From Agrobacterium albertimagni AOL15 (GTDB taxonomy: Bacteria > Pseudomonadota > Alphaproteobacteria > Rhizobiales > Rhizobiaceae): a stretch of 64,000 nt of DNA. The stretch's first letter is position 1, and each line of letters begins with the position of its first letter. Positions 8,853 through 18,349 of the stretch are shown one piece after another. A model generated the notes under the pieces. The model had not been told where the DNA came from, did no database searches, and saw only the letters and a list, made by a program, of their open reading frames with translations. A program made the position numbers and the translations under genes. The stretch is from contig NZ_ALJF01000014.1 in assembly GCF_000300855.1 (NCBI RefSeq), positions 1-64,000 on the forward strand. Direction: 5' to 3'.

Positions 8853-9992
8853 ATGAACTTCATGCGCCGCACGCGTCTGCGGCAGATAGCCGGCTGGCTC
8901 GGAGATCGACCGTTCTTCGCACCCATACTGACCGGCGCGACACTTGGTGATCGGCTCATTGGTTGCCTGGGTGCGCTGATCGGCATCTGCCTGACCGGAA
9001 TGGTCTGCAATCTGGCGATCGGCGGAGATCCGCAACTGCCTTTGATCGTGGCCCCGATGGGCGCTTCTGCCGTGCTTTTGTTCGCCGTTCCGGCGAGTCC
9101 GCTGGCTCAGCCATGGCCGATCGTCGGCGGCAATACGATTTCCGCTCTGGTCGGCGTGGCCGTCGCGCACCTGGTTTCCGATCCGCTTCTCGCCGTGGGG
9201 CTTGCGGTTTCACTCGCGATCCTCGCCATGTCACTGACCCGGTCGCTGCATCCGCCGGGCGGTGCTGCTGCACTGACGGCCGTGATAGGAGGTGCGGCGG
9301 TCGCAAGATCGGGCTTCTGGTTTCCGCTGGTGCCGGTGGCGATCAATGCCCTGATCCTGGTCGCGCTCGGCATGCTGTTCCATCGGCTGGCCGGACGATG
9401 CTATCCCCATCGTCCGGCGGTGGCGCCCGTCAATCAGCATGAAACGAAGGATGTCCCGCCAGCCTTGCGTGTCGGCTTCACCAGCGCCGACATCGATGCA
9501 GCCATCGCCAAGAACCAGGAAACGCTCGATATCAGCCGTGACGATCTCGACGCCTTGTTGCGTGAGGTCGAGCACGAGGCACTCATCCGCCAGCATGCAG
9601 CGCTGGCTGTGGCCGACGTCATGTCATGCGATGTCGTCACAGTGATGGCCGACGAAACACCGGAAGAAGCGCAGCGGCTGCTGTTGCAGCACAAGATCCG
9701 GACGCTGCCGATCCTGGACCAGACAGGCCGACTGATTGGCCAGGTCGGTCTGCGCGAGCTGGCCGCAGCAATGGATACGGTTCGTCTGCCAGTAGCCGAA
9801 GCCGTGACCGCCAGGCCGAGCGAACCGGCGGTCGCATTGCTGCCGAGACTGACGGATGGTCTGAGCCACATCGTCATTGTCACCGACGACGACAGACGCG
9901 TGCTCGGCGTGGTGTCGCAGACCGATCTGCTTGCGACCTTGGCCCGGAGCCTGGCTCACGGTGCTACAATGACGACGCCCACGGCGGTCTGA
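8853..9992 (+). CDS. HPP-family membrane protein with C-terminal CBS domain pair
   Basis: 379 residues. Residues about 25-165 form the four to five helix HPP membrane domain, with the family motif SLHPPGGAAALTAV near 128-142. A polar linker (about 180-250) leads to two CBS motifs: VADVMSCDVVTVMADET...IRTLPILDQTGRLIGQV and PVAEAVTA...HIVIVTDDDRRVLGVVSQTD. CBS pairs usually bind adenine nucleotides, so nucleotide-gated membrane function is inferred. Some HPP proteins have been linked to nitrite transport in plastids and cyanobacteria; whether that holds here is not shown. Alternative start ATG 8862. Confidence 0.88.
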   Translation: MNFMRRTRLRQIAGWLGDRPFFAPILTGATLGDRLIGCLGALIGICLTGMVCNLAIGGDPQLPLIVAPMGASAVLLFAVPASPLAQPWPIVGGNTISALVGVAVAHLVSDPLLAVGLAVSLAILAMSLTRSLHPPGGAAALTAVIGGAAVARSGFWFPLVPVAINALILVALGMLFHRLAGRCYPHRPAVAPVNQHETKDVPPALRVGFTSADIDAAIAKNQETLDISRDDLDALLREVEHEALIRQHAALAVADVMSCDVVTVMADETPEEAQRLLLQHKIRTLPILDQTGRLIGQVGLRELAAAMDTVRLPVAEAVTARPSEPAVALLPRLTDGLSHIVIVTDDDRRVLGVVSQTDLLATLARSLAHGATMTTPTAV

Positions 9993-10190
9993 GGCGGAGG
10001 CGCCGTGGCAACTCACGCACTCGCGCCCCACACCCGTGACGTTCATGAGTTCCATAATCTATCTTATGCGATCTTTGGATGTTGTCTTTCCGGGCAGGCT
10101 CCGCCGTTCCCGGCCTTCTCCCGTTGACAATGATCCGACGTCAGTCGTCCGATCCAGTTGAATGGCGCAGAGCTCGGCCCCAGGCGATCC

Positions 10191-10745
10191 TCAGATCGCC
10201 CCCGTGACGCGCAGAGCCGACAACACCACGCCACCGATCAAGACGGTTGAAGACGCGATCGTCGCGAGGACCAAAGCGACAAGCCGGATCGCCGAAACAT
10301 GCGGTGAGATTTCCAGTTCGAAATTCTGCCGTATCACGTCTGGATTGCGGCAGACGATCTCGAAGCGCCCCGGAGCATCACAATTGAATGAGCCAAGCGG
10401 AATGATCCTTCGTCCCCGCATGTCCGATCGTCTCACCTGAAACAGCGCTCGACCATGGGAGCGATAGTCGCACGGCGCGCCTGTGTCGCGGTTCGTGATC
10501 GCAAAAGACGCGGAGAAATGCGACGTACCGGCAATGAAGGTCAGCGGCGGGATGACGACGCAGATCGTATATCGTCCCGCGGCCGGCAGCACGAATTGCT
10601 GGGGTCCGCCCGCAGCGGAGAACCGGTGCTTCACCTGTGGGACGATGACGCGTCTGAGCCGCGTAACGCATAACACCAAGATGTAGCCGCCCGCGATTGC
10701 AGTGGCGGCTGGTACAGCGAGCGACTGAAGAGTTTCCAGCGCCAT
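10191..10745 (-). CDS. hypothetical membrane-anchored protein
   Basis: 184 residues, family not recognised. One hydrophobic helix at the N-terminus (about 8-28, ending in RLRR), a soluble segment of about 120 residues, and one hydrophobic helix at the C-terminus (about 153-180). The soluble part has alternating hydrophobic residues (QQFVLPAAGRYTICVVI, ASFAITNRD, GRFEIVC) suggesting a beta-sandwich, and several cysteines (CDY, NCD, IVC) that could form disulfides if the domain is periplasmic. Both neighbours are on their own promoters. Convergent with the HPP-CBS gene across about 200 nt with no terminator that I can see. Confidence 0.6.
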   Translation of the reverse strand: MALETLQSLAVPAATAIAGGYILVLCVTRLRRVIVPQVKHRFSAAGGPQQFVLPAAGRYTICVVIPPLTFIAGTSHFSASFAITNRDTGAPCDYRSHGRALFQVRRSDMRGRRIIPLGSFNCDAPGRFEIVCRNPDVIRQNFELEISPHVSAIRLVALVLATIASSTVLIGGVVLSALRVTGAI

Positions 10746-10817
10746 CTCCGTTCACGTCCTTTTTCGTTCTTAAGAGCACAGCTCAACTCGGCAAATCTCG
10801 ATCGCTGCCAGTCGCCC

Positions 10818-11573
10818 TTAGAGATCTGCCACATGCAGGATGGTCTTGGCCGAGATTTCCGTCTCCGAGGGATAGCCAAAGGCGTTGTTGATGTAGGTGA
10901 CGCCGTCGATCTCCTTGTTGCGGTTCAGGTGACTGTGGCCGTAAAAATGCTTGGATGCGCCGAGCGCCCGGATCCGCGCTTCGAGCCTGTTGGTGCCGAG
11001 CACCGGAAACAGCGCCTTGTGCTTTTCCGGATAGCGCGCTGGCATCAGGTCGATGCGCGGCACGAAATGTGAGACACTGTAGACGGTGGCGTAGCCAGAC
11101 GTGTCCGGGATGACATTCATGGCGTCGAAACGCGCGGCAACCTCCGCAGGCGCAAGGCCCTCCCAATTGCATTTGTAGAAGTCCATCCAGCCGCGGCGAA
11201 TGGTCGGACCGGGTTCGCCGAAGGAATAATCATACCAGGCGAGCAAAGGCACGATCAGCGTCTGGCCAAGCGCGAGCGACCCTGTCTCGATGCCGTAGTC
11301 CCGGCAAAGCGCGTTCAGCGTCTCGAATTTCTCGAAGGAGGGTCCCTTCCCGCTTCTCGCCGTCCATAGATCGTGATTGCCCGGCAGAAAGAGCAGCTTG
11401 GCATAGCGCGGCACCAGTTCGTCGAAACTGGCTTTCACCAGATCGAGTTCGTCGGAGAGATCGCCGGCGACGATCAGCACGTCATCGGTGAAGTCTGCGC
11501 GAGAGAGGCCACGCAGCCAGTCAAGGTTCTGACGGTAATCGACATGAAAATCGGATCCGAGAAAGAGGCGCAT
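10818..11573 (-). CDS. metallophosphoesterase
   Basis: 251 residues. Calcineurin-like phosphoesterase fold: GSDFHVDY (residues 6-13, D-x-H), AGDLSDELD (GDL), FLPGNHDLW (GNHD), and GHSHLNRNKEI (GHxH) supply the five metal-binding motifs. The substrate is unknown; members cleave phosphomonoesters or diesters, including cyclic nucleotides. The protein lacks a signal peptide. It lies 101 nt downstream of the GH3 glucosidase promoter side but has its own promoter candidate. Confidence 0.87.
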   Translation of the reverse strand: MRLFLGSDFHVDYRQNLDWLRGLSRADFTDDVLIVAGDLSDELDLVKASFDELVPRYAKLLFLPGNHDLWTARSGKGPSFEKFETLNALCRDYGIETGSLALGQTLIVPLLAWYDYSFGEPGPTIRRGWMDFYKCNWEGLAPAEVAARFDAMNVIPDTSGYATVYSVSHFVPRIDLMPARYPEKHKALFPVLGTNRLEARIRALGASKHFYGHSHLNRNKEIDGVTYINNAFGYPSETEISAKTILHVADL

Positions 11574-11612
11574 GCTCAGCGGATCCGGAAAGGATTGGAA
11601 AACATGTTAGCC

Positions 11613-11640
11613 TTCTAGCGGATTCTGGCACTTCGGCAAG
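11613..11640 (-). promoter_or_regulatory. putative promoter of metallophosphoesterase
   Basis: On the minus strand CTTGCC (11635-11640) is followed after 16 nt by CTAGAA (11613-11618), about 40 nt before the start codon. Good resemblance to rhizobial vegetative promoters; by eye only. Confidence 0.4.
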
Positions 11641-11674
11641 AGACGGCGAGGTCCCGACATCCCGCCCTACTGCT

Positions 11675-14161
11675 TCAGTCAACGACACCTGGCAGAGGTG
11701 GGGCAGACCCCCCTTCCCGCCACTCAGCGACAAGCCGCAGTGGCAGAACGGCCCGAATGTCTTCCGCATTGGCGGCAATCACGAGCTCGTAGTCGCCCGC
11801 TTCGGCGATCCAGTCCCGGGCCTGCGGATCGAAATAGGCGAGATCGCGGATCCCGATCGAGAGCTTGGCTGTCGCCGTCTGACCTGCCGGAATGGCAAGC
11901 TTTGCAAAGGCCTTGAGCTCTTTGACCGGGCGCGGCAGGCGCGCGGACTTAGGCTTGACATAGAGCTGTACCAGCTCGGCCCCTGCCCGCTTGCCTGAAT
12001 TCTTGACCTTGACCTCAACAGTGACGCCGTCCGGACCCATCTCGGTGCTGAAAGAACGCGGTGCGGACCAGTCGAAGCTCGTGTAAGACAGGCCGAAACC
12101 GAAGGGGAAGAGCGGCTTGACGCCATCCGCATCATGGTGCCGGTAGCCGACCGCGAGGCCTTCCGCGTAGACGACATGGCCGTTCTCGCCCGGATACGTT
12201 CTGGGATCACCTGTAATGGCGGAATTGTCGGAAAGACGCTGTGGGAAGGTCTGCGGCAGACGGCCGCCGGGTTCGGCATCGCCGAAGAGCACGTCGGCAA
12301 TCGCATTGCCGGCCTCCTGACCCGGATACCAGGCCTCGATGACCGCCGACACCTTGTCGAGCCATGGCATTTCGACCGGGCCGCCGGTCTGGAGGACGAC
12401 AACGGTGCGCGGATTGACCGCTGCGACCTTCTCGATCAGTTCCTCCTGCCGCCCGGGCAGGCGCATGTTGGGCAGGTCGAGGCCTTCGGTATCCCACTCC
12501 CCTTCCCGGCCGACGACCAGCACGGCCACATCGCAGGCCTTTGCCTGTTCGACAGCTTCGGCAATCGCCGCATCGGAGGTCGGGAATTCCACGCCGAAGC
12601 GGACGGCACGGATCTCGATGCCCTCATAACCCTCAGGCATCGCGCGATAATCAACACGGATCTCGTAAGTGCGGCCGGCTTCGAGCGGCTTTTCGACACG
12701 CACTTCGGTATTCCCGAGGCCGAAGAAATTGTCGCCCTTCGCCCAGCCGGTTTCGCCATCCACGACTAGTTCACCATCGACATAGAGCTTGGCGAAGCCC
12801 GCATTGGTGAGGCCGAAGACATGCGAGCCCGTCTCTTCCGGACGGAAGCGGGTCGTCACGCGGGCAGAAAAATTCCGTGGGTTGAGCGAGCCATCCGGCA
12901 TGTCGAGCCAGAAGAACTGGCTTTCTTCAGCCGTCGAGCTATGAACGGCCGGGCCGGACCAGTCGCGCCCGTGGAAGAACTCGACCGAGACCTCGCCGCG
13001 GATCATCTGCGTCAGGCGATTGTTCCGGCAGGCCTTCAGATGGATCACCCGGTTGGTGCCGGAGAGCGCGCTCTTGATGCCCTCGAGCGGGCTCACCTTG
13101 TAATGCGCATTGATCTGGGCGCTGCCGCCGCCCATGACGCGCGATTCGGCGGCATTCGGACCAATCACGGCGATCCGGTCGAGCGCCGCCTTGTCGAATG
13201 GCAGGATGCCGTCGTTTTTCAGGAGCACCATGCCGTCTGCGCCAAGCTTACGGATCAGGGCACGATGCTCTGGCCGGTCAACGGCCCGTTCCTCATGCAT
13301 CGAGGGATCTGCGAAAGAGCCAACGCGCTCCAGGAGCAGCAGGATGCGGCGGGCGGCGGCCTTGACGGTTTCCGCTGGCACCCTACCCTCGCGAACGGCA
13401 GCCACCAGTTTGTCCCCGCGATCGCGCGTCGGACCAGGCATTTCGAGATCAAGGCCGCCGATGACAGAAGCTTCCGTCGTATGCGAGCCGAACCAATCGG
13501 ACATGACGATGCCGTCATAGCCCCATTCCTCGCGCAAGAGTTCCGTCAGCAGCCAGTGGTTTTCGCTGGTCCAGACCCCGTTCAGGCGGTTGTAGGAGGA
13601 CATGATCGCCCAGACGCCGGCCTGTTTTACCGCGGCTTCGAAGGGCGGCAGATAGATTTCACGTAGGGTGCGTTCGTCGAGATCCGACGACATGGTCTGC
13701 CGCTCGACTTCGCTGTCATTGGCAATGAAATGCTTGATCGTGGCGGCGATGCCCTGCGACTGCACCCCCTCGATATAGGCCACTGCCAGCGCCGAGGTCA
13801 GCATCGGGTCCTCCGAATAGCATTCGAAGTTGCGACCATTGAGACCCGAACGATGAATGTTGACGGTCGGTGCGAGCAGCACGCGGGCACTTTTCGTCTT
13901 CGCTTCCTCGGCCAGTGCTACGCCCATCTCGCGCACCAGCTCGGGGTTCCAGCTGGCCCCGATGCCGATGGCTGCGGGGAAGCAGGCCGATTTCACACCG
14001 CCGACCAGCGAGCCCCCGCCCCGTGCGCCGTTCGGCCCGTCGGTCACCTTGATCTTGGGAATGCCGAGGCGTTCGACAGCAACTGTAGTCCAGAAATCCG
14101 CGCCGGCCAGCAGAGCTACCTGCTCTTCGAGTGTCATCTGGTCGAGCAATTGGTCGAGCAT
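11675..14161 (-). CDS. beta-glucosidase, glycoside hydrolase family 3 with PA14 domain
   Basis: 828 residues. GH3 N-terminal TIM barrel with the catalytic nucleophile Asp222 in GIVMSDWFGSH and the substrate-binding KHFIANDSE near 143-151; (alpha/beta) sandwich from about 300; a PA14 carbohydrate-binding insert at roughly 395-540 (ETGSHVFGLTNAGFAKLYVDG); and a C-terminal fibronectin III-like domain at about 740-815. This layout matches Agrobacterium-type and Kluyveromyces-type beta-glucosidases that release glucose from oligosaccharides or plant glucosides. No signal peptide is visible, so it is probably cytoplasmic. ATG 14161 has GAGGAG eight bases upstream, better than GTG 14179. No sugar transporter lies beside it. 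Confidence 0.94.
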   Translation of the reverse strand: MLDQLLDQMTLEEQVALLAGADFWTTVAVERLGIPKIKVTDGPNGARGGGSLVGGVKSACFPAAIGIGASWNPELVREMGVALAEEAKTKSARVLLAPTVNIHRSGLNGRNFECYSEDPMLTSALAVAYIEGVQSQGIAATIKHFIANDSEVERQTMSSDLDERTLREIYLPPFEAAVKQAGVWAIMSSYNRLNGVWTSENHWLLTELLREEWGYDGIVMSDWFGSHTTEASVIGGLDLEMPGPTRDRGDKLVAAVREGRVPAETVKAAARRILLLLERVGSFADPSMHEERAVDRPEHRALIRKLGADGMVLLKNDGILPFDKAALDRIAVIGPNAAESRVMGGGSAQINAHYKVSPLEGIKSALSGTNRVIHLKACRNNRLTQMIRGEVSVEFFHGRDWSGPAVHSSTAEESQFFWLDMPDGSLNPRNFSARVTTRFRPEETGSHVFGLTNAGFAKLYVDGELVVDGETGWAKGDNFFGLGNTEVRVEKPLEAGRTYEIRVDYRAMPEGYEGIEIRAVRFGVEFPTSDAAIAEAVEQAKACDVAVLVVGREGEWDTEGLDLPNMRLPGRQEELIEKVAAVNPRTVVVLQTGGPVEMPWLDKVSAVIEAWYPGQEAGNAIADVLFGDAEPGGRLPQTFPQRLSDNSAITGDPRTYPGENGHVVYAEGLAVGYRHHDADGVKPLFPFGFGLSYTSFDWSAPRSFSTEMGPDGVTVEVKVKNSGKRAGAELVQLYVKPKSARLPRPVKELKAFAKLAIPAGQTATAKLSIGIRDLAYFDPQARDWIAEAGDYELVIAANAEDIRAVLPLRLVAEWREGGSAPPLPGVVD

Positions 14162-14398
14162 GGCAGGGCTCCTCGTCACGCTAGGCAGTCAGCATTACTC
14201 GCGGCCACGTTGCAACCGCGCTTATCCGTTCTGCTTTAAAGCGGTTTTCGGCGTGCCTTGTCCAGCCTTGGGCAGGGTCAACCGTGCGCCTCTGCTCACG
14301 ATCTCGCGATGAGCGACATCAAATTGTCATCAGGCCTTTTCGTCCCGGCGAATCGTCCTATCCTTTTAATTCGGACTTCCTGAAACAAGGGGATGATG

Positions 14399-14839
14399 AT
14401 GAGCATGCGGATTGGAGTTGCCCTATTTCTCACGGCCGGCCTGCTCGCTGCCCCGGCCATGGCCCAGCAGGATGTGAAAACCGAGGTCGCAGGCCTCGCG
14501 AAAGATGTCATCGAGCAGCAGATCGCAGCCTTCCTCAACGATGACGCGACGACCGCCTATTCCTTTGCCTCGCCGGAGATCAAGTCGGTCTTTCCCAATG
14601 CCGAACGCTTCTTCGAAATGGTGAAGAAGAGCTATGGCCCGGTCTACCGGCCCGGCAACTACGCCTTCGGCCGCCACCAGGTCTCGCCTGACGGCACGGT
14701 CGCCTATCAGGAAGTGCTGATCTCGGCGCCCGACGGCAAGGACTGGGCCGTCTATTACGAGTTGAAGCGCCAGCGCGATGGGCAGTTCGCCATCAACGGT
14801 GTCCGCATCAAACGCGAAACCAACAGTCAGGGCATCTGA
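14399..14839 (+). CDS. DUF4864 domain protein with signal peptide
   Basis: 146 residues. Cleavable signal peptide (MRIGVALFLTAGLLAAPAMA) followed by a 120-residue domain of the DUF4864 family (AYSFASPEIKSVFPNAERF, SYGPVYRPG, AVYYELKRQRDG), which resembles the NTF2-like/cystatin alpha-beta type. Function is unknown; it should be periplasmic. Four in-frame ATGs follow AAGGGG (14387-14392); 14399 gives a six-base spacing and 14393, 14396 and 14405 are alternatives. Confidence 0.85.
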   Translation: MSMRIGVALFLTAGLLAAPAMAQQDVKTEVAGLAKDVIEQQIAAFLNDDATTAYSFASPEIKSVFPNAERFFEMVKKSYGPVYRPGNYAFGRHQVSPDGTVAYQEVLISAPDGKDWAVYYELKRQRDGQFAINGVRIKRETNSQGI

Positions 14840-14884
14840 TCTGACAGATGGGTGCGCGGCATGACCACCCTGCCCTGACGTCCA

Positions 14885-16015
14885 TCAGACCGGGTCGATA
14901 TCGCCGCGTGCCCACATCTCGATCGTTTCGGCCTTGAAGTCCTCAAAGCGGTCCTCGGCGATCGCCTGGCGGATTCCCTGCATCAGCTCCTGATAGTAGC
15001 TGAGGTTGTTCCAGGACAGGAGCATACCGCCGAGCGCTTCATTCGAACGCACCAGGTGGTGCAGATAGGCGCGCGAATAGTCGCGGGTCGCGGGGCAGGA
15101 GGACTGCTCGTCGAGCGGGCGCATATCCTCGGCGTGACGGGCATTGCGGATGTTGACCTTGCCGCGTCGGGTGAAGGCGAGACCGTGGCGGCCGGAACGG
15201 GTCGGCATCACGCAATCGAACATGTCGATACCCTCTGCGACCGATTTCAGCATATCGTCAGGCGTGCCGACGCCCATCAGGTAACGCGGCTTTTCGGTGG
15301 GAAGCACCGGCAGCGTGATGCGCAGCATGTCGAGCATGACGGCCTGCGGCTCGCCGACGGCAAGACCGCCGATGGAGTAACCCTTCAGATCGAGCTGCTT
15401 CAGGCCCTCCGCCGAGCGGATGCGCAGTGCCGGCTGGTCGCCGCCCTGGACGATACCGAACATAGCCTTGCCGGGCTGGTTGCCGAAGGCCACGCGGCAA
15501 CGTTCGGCCCAGCGCAGCGACAGTTCCATGGCGCGTTCGATCTCGCGCGGCTCGTTGGGCAGCGCCACGCATTCGTCGAGCTGCATCTGGATGTCGCTGT
15601 CGAGCAGGCCCTGGATCTCGATCGAGCGCTCCGGCGACATGTGGTGCAGCGAGCCGTCGACATGGCTCTTGAAGGTCACGCCCTGCTCGTCGAGCTTGCG
15701 TAGACCCGACAACGACATGACCTGGAAGCCTCCGCTATCGGTCAGGATCGGGCCGGGCCAGCGGATCAGTTCATGCAGACCGCCGAGACGGGCAACGCGT
15801 TCAGGACCGGGGCGCAGCATCAGGTGATAGGTGTTGCCGAGGATGATGTCGGCACCGCCTTCCTTGACCTGATCGAGATACATCGCCTTGACCGTGCCGA
15901 CGGTTCCAACAGGCATGAAGGCCGGCGTGCGGATCGTGCCGCGCGGCATGGTGATCTCGCCGAGGCGCGCCTTGCCGCTGGTGGCCTTGAGATTGAAGGT
16001 AAAATTCTCGGACAT
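14885..16015 (-). CDS. tgt: queuine tRNA-ribosyltransferase (tRNA-guanine transglycosylase)
   Basis: 376 residues. Exchanges guanine-34 of GUN tRNAs for preQ1 in queuosine synthesis. Seen: [12 protein letters not shown] (substrate-binding Asp), GIVQGG, GGLAVGE, and [14 protein letters not shown] with the nucleophilic Asp. The zinc site is eroded: where E. coli has C-x-C-x2-C and a later His, this protein has Ser305, Cys307, Thr310 and Asn336 ([26 protein letters not shown]), so only one of four ligands remains. The rest of the fold is fully conserved, so it is likely active in a zinc-free form. It follows queA by 3 nt on the same strand, an operon for the same pathway. Confidence 0.96.
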   Translation of the reverse strand: MSENFTFNLKATSGKARLGEITMPRGTIRTPAFMPVGTVGTVKAMYLDQVKEGGADIILGNTYHLMLRPGPERVARLGGLHELIRWPGPILTDSGGFQVMSLSGLRKLDEQGVTFKSHVDGSLHHMSPERSIEIQGLLDSDIQMQLDECVALPNEPREIERAMELSLRWAERCRVAFGNQPGKAMFGIVQGGDQPALRIRSAEGLKQLDLKGYSIGGLAVGEPQAVMLDMLRITLPVLPTEKPRYLMGVGTPDDMLKSVAEGIDMFDCVMPTRSGRHGLAFTRRGKVNIRNARHAEDMRPLDEQSSCPATRDYSRAYLHHLVRSNEALGGMLLSWNNLSYYQELMQGIRQAIAEDRFEDFKAETIEMWARGDIDPV

Positions 16016-16018
16016 CGG

Positions 16019-17113
16019 TCAGTCGTCTTTCCGGAAGAGAAGGCTGGAATCGCCATAGGAGTAGAAGCGGTAGCCGGTCTCGATGGCGTGGGCATAGGCC
16101 TGGCGCATCGTGTCGAGGCCGGCAAAGGCGGACACCAGCATGAAGAGTGTGGATTTGGGCAGGTGAAAATTGGTCATCAGCAAGTCCACCGCCTTGAAGC
16201 GATAGCCGGGCGTGATGAAGATGCCGGTTGCACCCGACCAGGCTGGAATGTGGCCATTGTCTTCGGCGGCACTCTCCAGCAGGCGAAGCGAGGTCGTGCC
16301 GACGGCGATGATCCGATTGCCGCGCGCGCGCACCGCATTCAGGGCAGCAGCCGTCTTCGCGTCGATATGGCCGATTTCCTCGTGCATCTTGTGCTCGGCG
16401 GTATCATCAGCCTTCACCGGCAGGAAGGTGCCGGCGCCGACATGCAGGGTGACAAAGTGACGTTCGATACCGGCGGCGTCGAGCTTGGCGAAGAGATCTG
16501 GCGTGAAATGCAGGCCAGCGGTCGGGGCCGCAACGGCGCCCTCTTCGCGGGCATAGATGGTCTGGTAGTCGGCGCGATCCTTTTCGTCCTCCGGCCGCTT
16601 GGCGGCGATGTAGGGCGGAAGCGGGATATGGCCGACGGTGGCGATGGCCTGATCGAGATCGGGGCCAGAGAGATCGAAGGCGAGGGTGATTTCGCCCGCC
16701 TCCCCCTTTTCGGCGACGGTTGCGACGAGCGAACCCGCAAGGCAGGCCGCGCTCTCACCCTGCCCGACACCGAAATCGATGCGATCACCCTGCTTGATAC
16801 GCTTGCCGGGCTTGGCAAAGGCCTTCCACCTGGAGGTACTGACGCGCATGTGCAACGTGCATGAGACGGCGATCTCCTCGGCGCCTTCCCTATGCCGGAT
16901 GCCCTCGAGCTGCGCCGGAATGACCTTGGTGTCGTTGAACACAAGCGCATCGCCGGGCCTCAAGAAGGACGGCAGATCATAGACATGATGGTCTTCGAGA
17001 ACGGGTTCGTCCTCCGGGCGGACGACGAGAAAACGCGCATGATCCCGCGGGCTCGCGGGCCTCAGCGCAATATTGTCGTCCGGCAGGTCGAAATCGAAGA
17101 GATCTACACGCAT
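16019..17113 (-). CDS. queA: S-adenosylmethionine:tRNA ribosyltransferase-isomerase
   Basis: 364 residues. Converts preQ1-34 tRNA to epoxyqueuosine using the ribosyl group of S-adenosylmethionine, after Tgt in the pathway. Seen: the N-terminal [59 protein letters not shown] and [11 protein letters not shown], and [18 protein letters not shown], all QueA signatures. It opens a two-gene queA-tgt operon and is separated from the upstream ppiB by a terminator hairpin. The remaining queuosine genes (queC, D, E, F, G) are not in the window. Confidence 0.97.
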   Translation of the reverse strand: MRVDLFDFDLPDDNIALRPASPRDHARFLVVRPEDEPVLEDHHVYDLPSFLRPGDALVFNDTKVIPAQLEGIRHREGAEEIAVSCTLHMRVSTSRWKAFAKPGKRIKQGDRIDFGVGQGESAACLAGSLVATVAEKGEAGEITLAFDLSGPDLDQAIATVGHIPLPPYIAAKRPEDEKDRADYQTIYAREEGAVAAPTAGLHFTPDLFAKLDAAGIERHFVTLHVGAGTFLPVKADDTAEHKMHEEIGHIDAKTAAALNAVRARGNRIIAVGTTSLRLLESAAEDNGHIPAWSGATGIFITPGYRFKAVDLLMTNFHLPKSTLFMLVSAFAGLDTMRQAYAHAIETGYRFYSYGDSSLLFRKDD

Positions 17114-17151
17114 CGCTTTCCATCAGGTCTGGCTTGGCGGGTCTAAACGCG

Positions 17152-17185
17152 AAAACCCGCCCGGGTGCCATGCACCGAGGCGGGC
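17152..17185 (-). terminator. rho-independent terminator of the coaD-ppi operon
   Basis: On the minus strand a 13-bp stem (CCCGCCTCGGTGC / GCACCCGGGCGGG, one mismatch and one wobble) with loop ATG is followed by TTTTCGCGTTT. It lies directly after the ppiB stop and before queA. Confidence 0.8.
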
Positions 17186-17203
17186 TTCCGAAGATGAAGC
17201 CAA

Positions 17204-17713
17204 TCAGGCGTCGGCGGCAACCTTCATCGAGACGATCGAATCGGGATCGCTGACAGGCTCGCCCTTCTTGATCTGGTCGATGATGTCCATGCCTTCGATG
17301 ACCTGGCCCCAGACAGAGTATTGCTTGTTGAGCCATGGCGCATCGGTGAAGCAGACGAAGAACTGCGAATTGGCCGAGTTCGGGCTCTGCGAGCGCGCCA
17401 TGGAGCAGGTGCCGCGAACATGCGGCGTGGCCGAGAATTCAGCCTTCAGGTCAGGCTTGTCCGAACCGCCCATGCCGGCGCGGCCAGGGTTGAAGTCTGC
17501 GCCGCCCTTCTTGCCGAACTTGACGTCACCCGTCTGCGCCATGAAGTCAGGGATGACGCGGTGGAAGACAACGCCGTCATAGGCGCCTTCACGCGACAGT
17601 TCCTTGATGCGGGCAACATGGCCAGGGGCCAGATCCGGGAAGAGCGCGATGACGACCTTGCCCTTGGTGGTTTCCATCAGGATGGTGTTTTCCGGATCCT
17701 TGATCTCGGCCAT
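17204..17713 (-). CDS. ppiB: cytoplasmic cyclophilin-type peptidyl-prolyl cis-trans isomerase
   Basis: 169 residues from ATG 17713, which is preceded by AAGGAG; the frame extends to 17746 but lacks a site there. Cyclophilin fold with FHRVIPDFMAQTGD (catalytic Arg and Phe), SPNSANSQFFVCF and the short bacterial ending. No signal peptide, so cytoplasmic. It catalyses proline isomerisation in protein folding. It is last in a coaD-cyclophilin-cyclophilin transcript and is followed by a strong terminator. Confidence 0.95.
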   Translation of the reverse strand: MAEIKDPENTILMETTKGKVVIALFPDLAPGHVARIKELSREGAYDGVVFHRVIPDFMAQTGDVKFGKKGGADFNPGRAGMGGSDKPDLKAEFSATPHVRGTCSMARSQSPNSANSQFFVCFTDAPWLNKQYSVWGQVIEGMDIIDQIKKGEPVSDPDSIVSMKVAADA

Positions 17714-17752
17714 GGTGTTTCTCCTTGGTTGGGGCTTCTCGCCCATTAGATA

Positions 17753-18322
17753 TCAGTTGCGGCCGACGGTGACCTTGATCATGCGATCGGGATCGGTCAC
17801 TTCGCCATTGCCGCCTTCGCCGCGCTTGATCTTGTCGACATATTCCATGCCGGCCACGACCTTGCCGACAACCGTGTACTGGCCATTCAGGAAGCCGCCT
17901 TCGGCGAACATGATGAAGAACTGCGAATTGGCAGAGTTCGGGTCCTGGCTGCGTGCCATGCCGACGGTGCCGCGCTCGAAGGGAACGCTCGAGAATTCAG
18001 CCTCGATGTCGGGCAGGCTCGAACCGCCGGTACCGGCACGACCCGGCTCGAAGCCGTTTTCCATGTCGCCGAACTGCACGTCACCGGTCTGGGCCATGAA
18101 GCCTTCGATCACGCGGTGAAAGGCGACATTGTCGTATTCGCCCTTGGAAGCGAGTTCCTTGATCTGTGCGACATGCTTCGGTGCAACGTCAGGCATCAGC
18201 TGGATCACGACCGGGCCGTCCTTCAGCTGGATGGTCAGGAAGTCCTCGTTGGACTGGGCCTGGGCGGAGCCGAAGCCGGCGACAGCCAGGAGGAATGCGG
18301 TTGCGAGTTGGACGAGCTTCAT
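17753..18322 (-). CDS. periplasmic cyclophilin-type peptidyl-prolyl isomerase
   Basis: 189 residues. An N-terminal signal peptide (MKLVQLATAFLLAVAGFGSAQA) precedes a cyclophilin domain with FHRVIEGFMAQTGD and DPNSANSQFFIMF. It is a secreted paralogue of the next gene, the likely result of tandem duplication. GGGAG five bases upstream supports ATG 18322 over GTG 18328. The gap to the neighbouring cyclophilin is 39 nt and to coaD 27 nt. Confidence 0.93.
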   Translation of the reverse strand: MKLVQLATAFLLAVAGFGSAQAQSNEDFLTIQLKDGPVVIQLMPDVAPKHVAQIKELASKGEYDNVAFHRVIEGFMAQTGDVQFGDMENGFEPGRAGTGGSSLPDIEAEFSSVPFERGTVGMARSQDPNSANSQFFIMFAEGGFLNGQYTVVGKVVAGMEYVDKIKRGEGGNGEVTDPDRMIKVTVGRN

Positions 18323-18349
18323 GATCACTCCCGTTCTGAAAATTGCGGC

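Noticed and set aside
10048..10164. 38-codon frame beginning ATGAGTTCC
   Set aside because: No ribosome site and no hydrophobic or conserved pattern; a nearby TTGACA has no usable -10.
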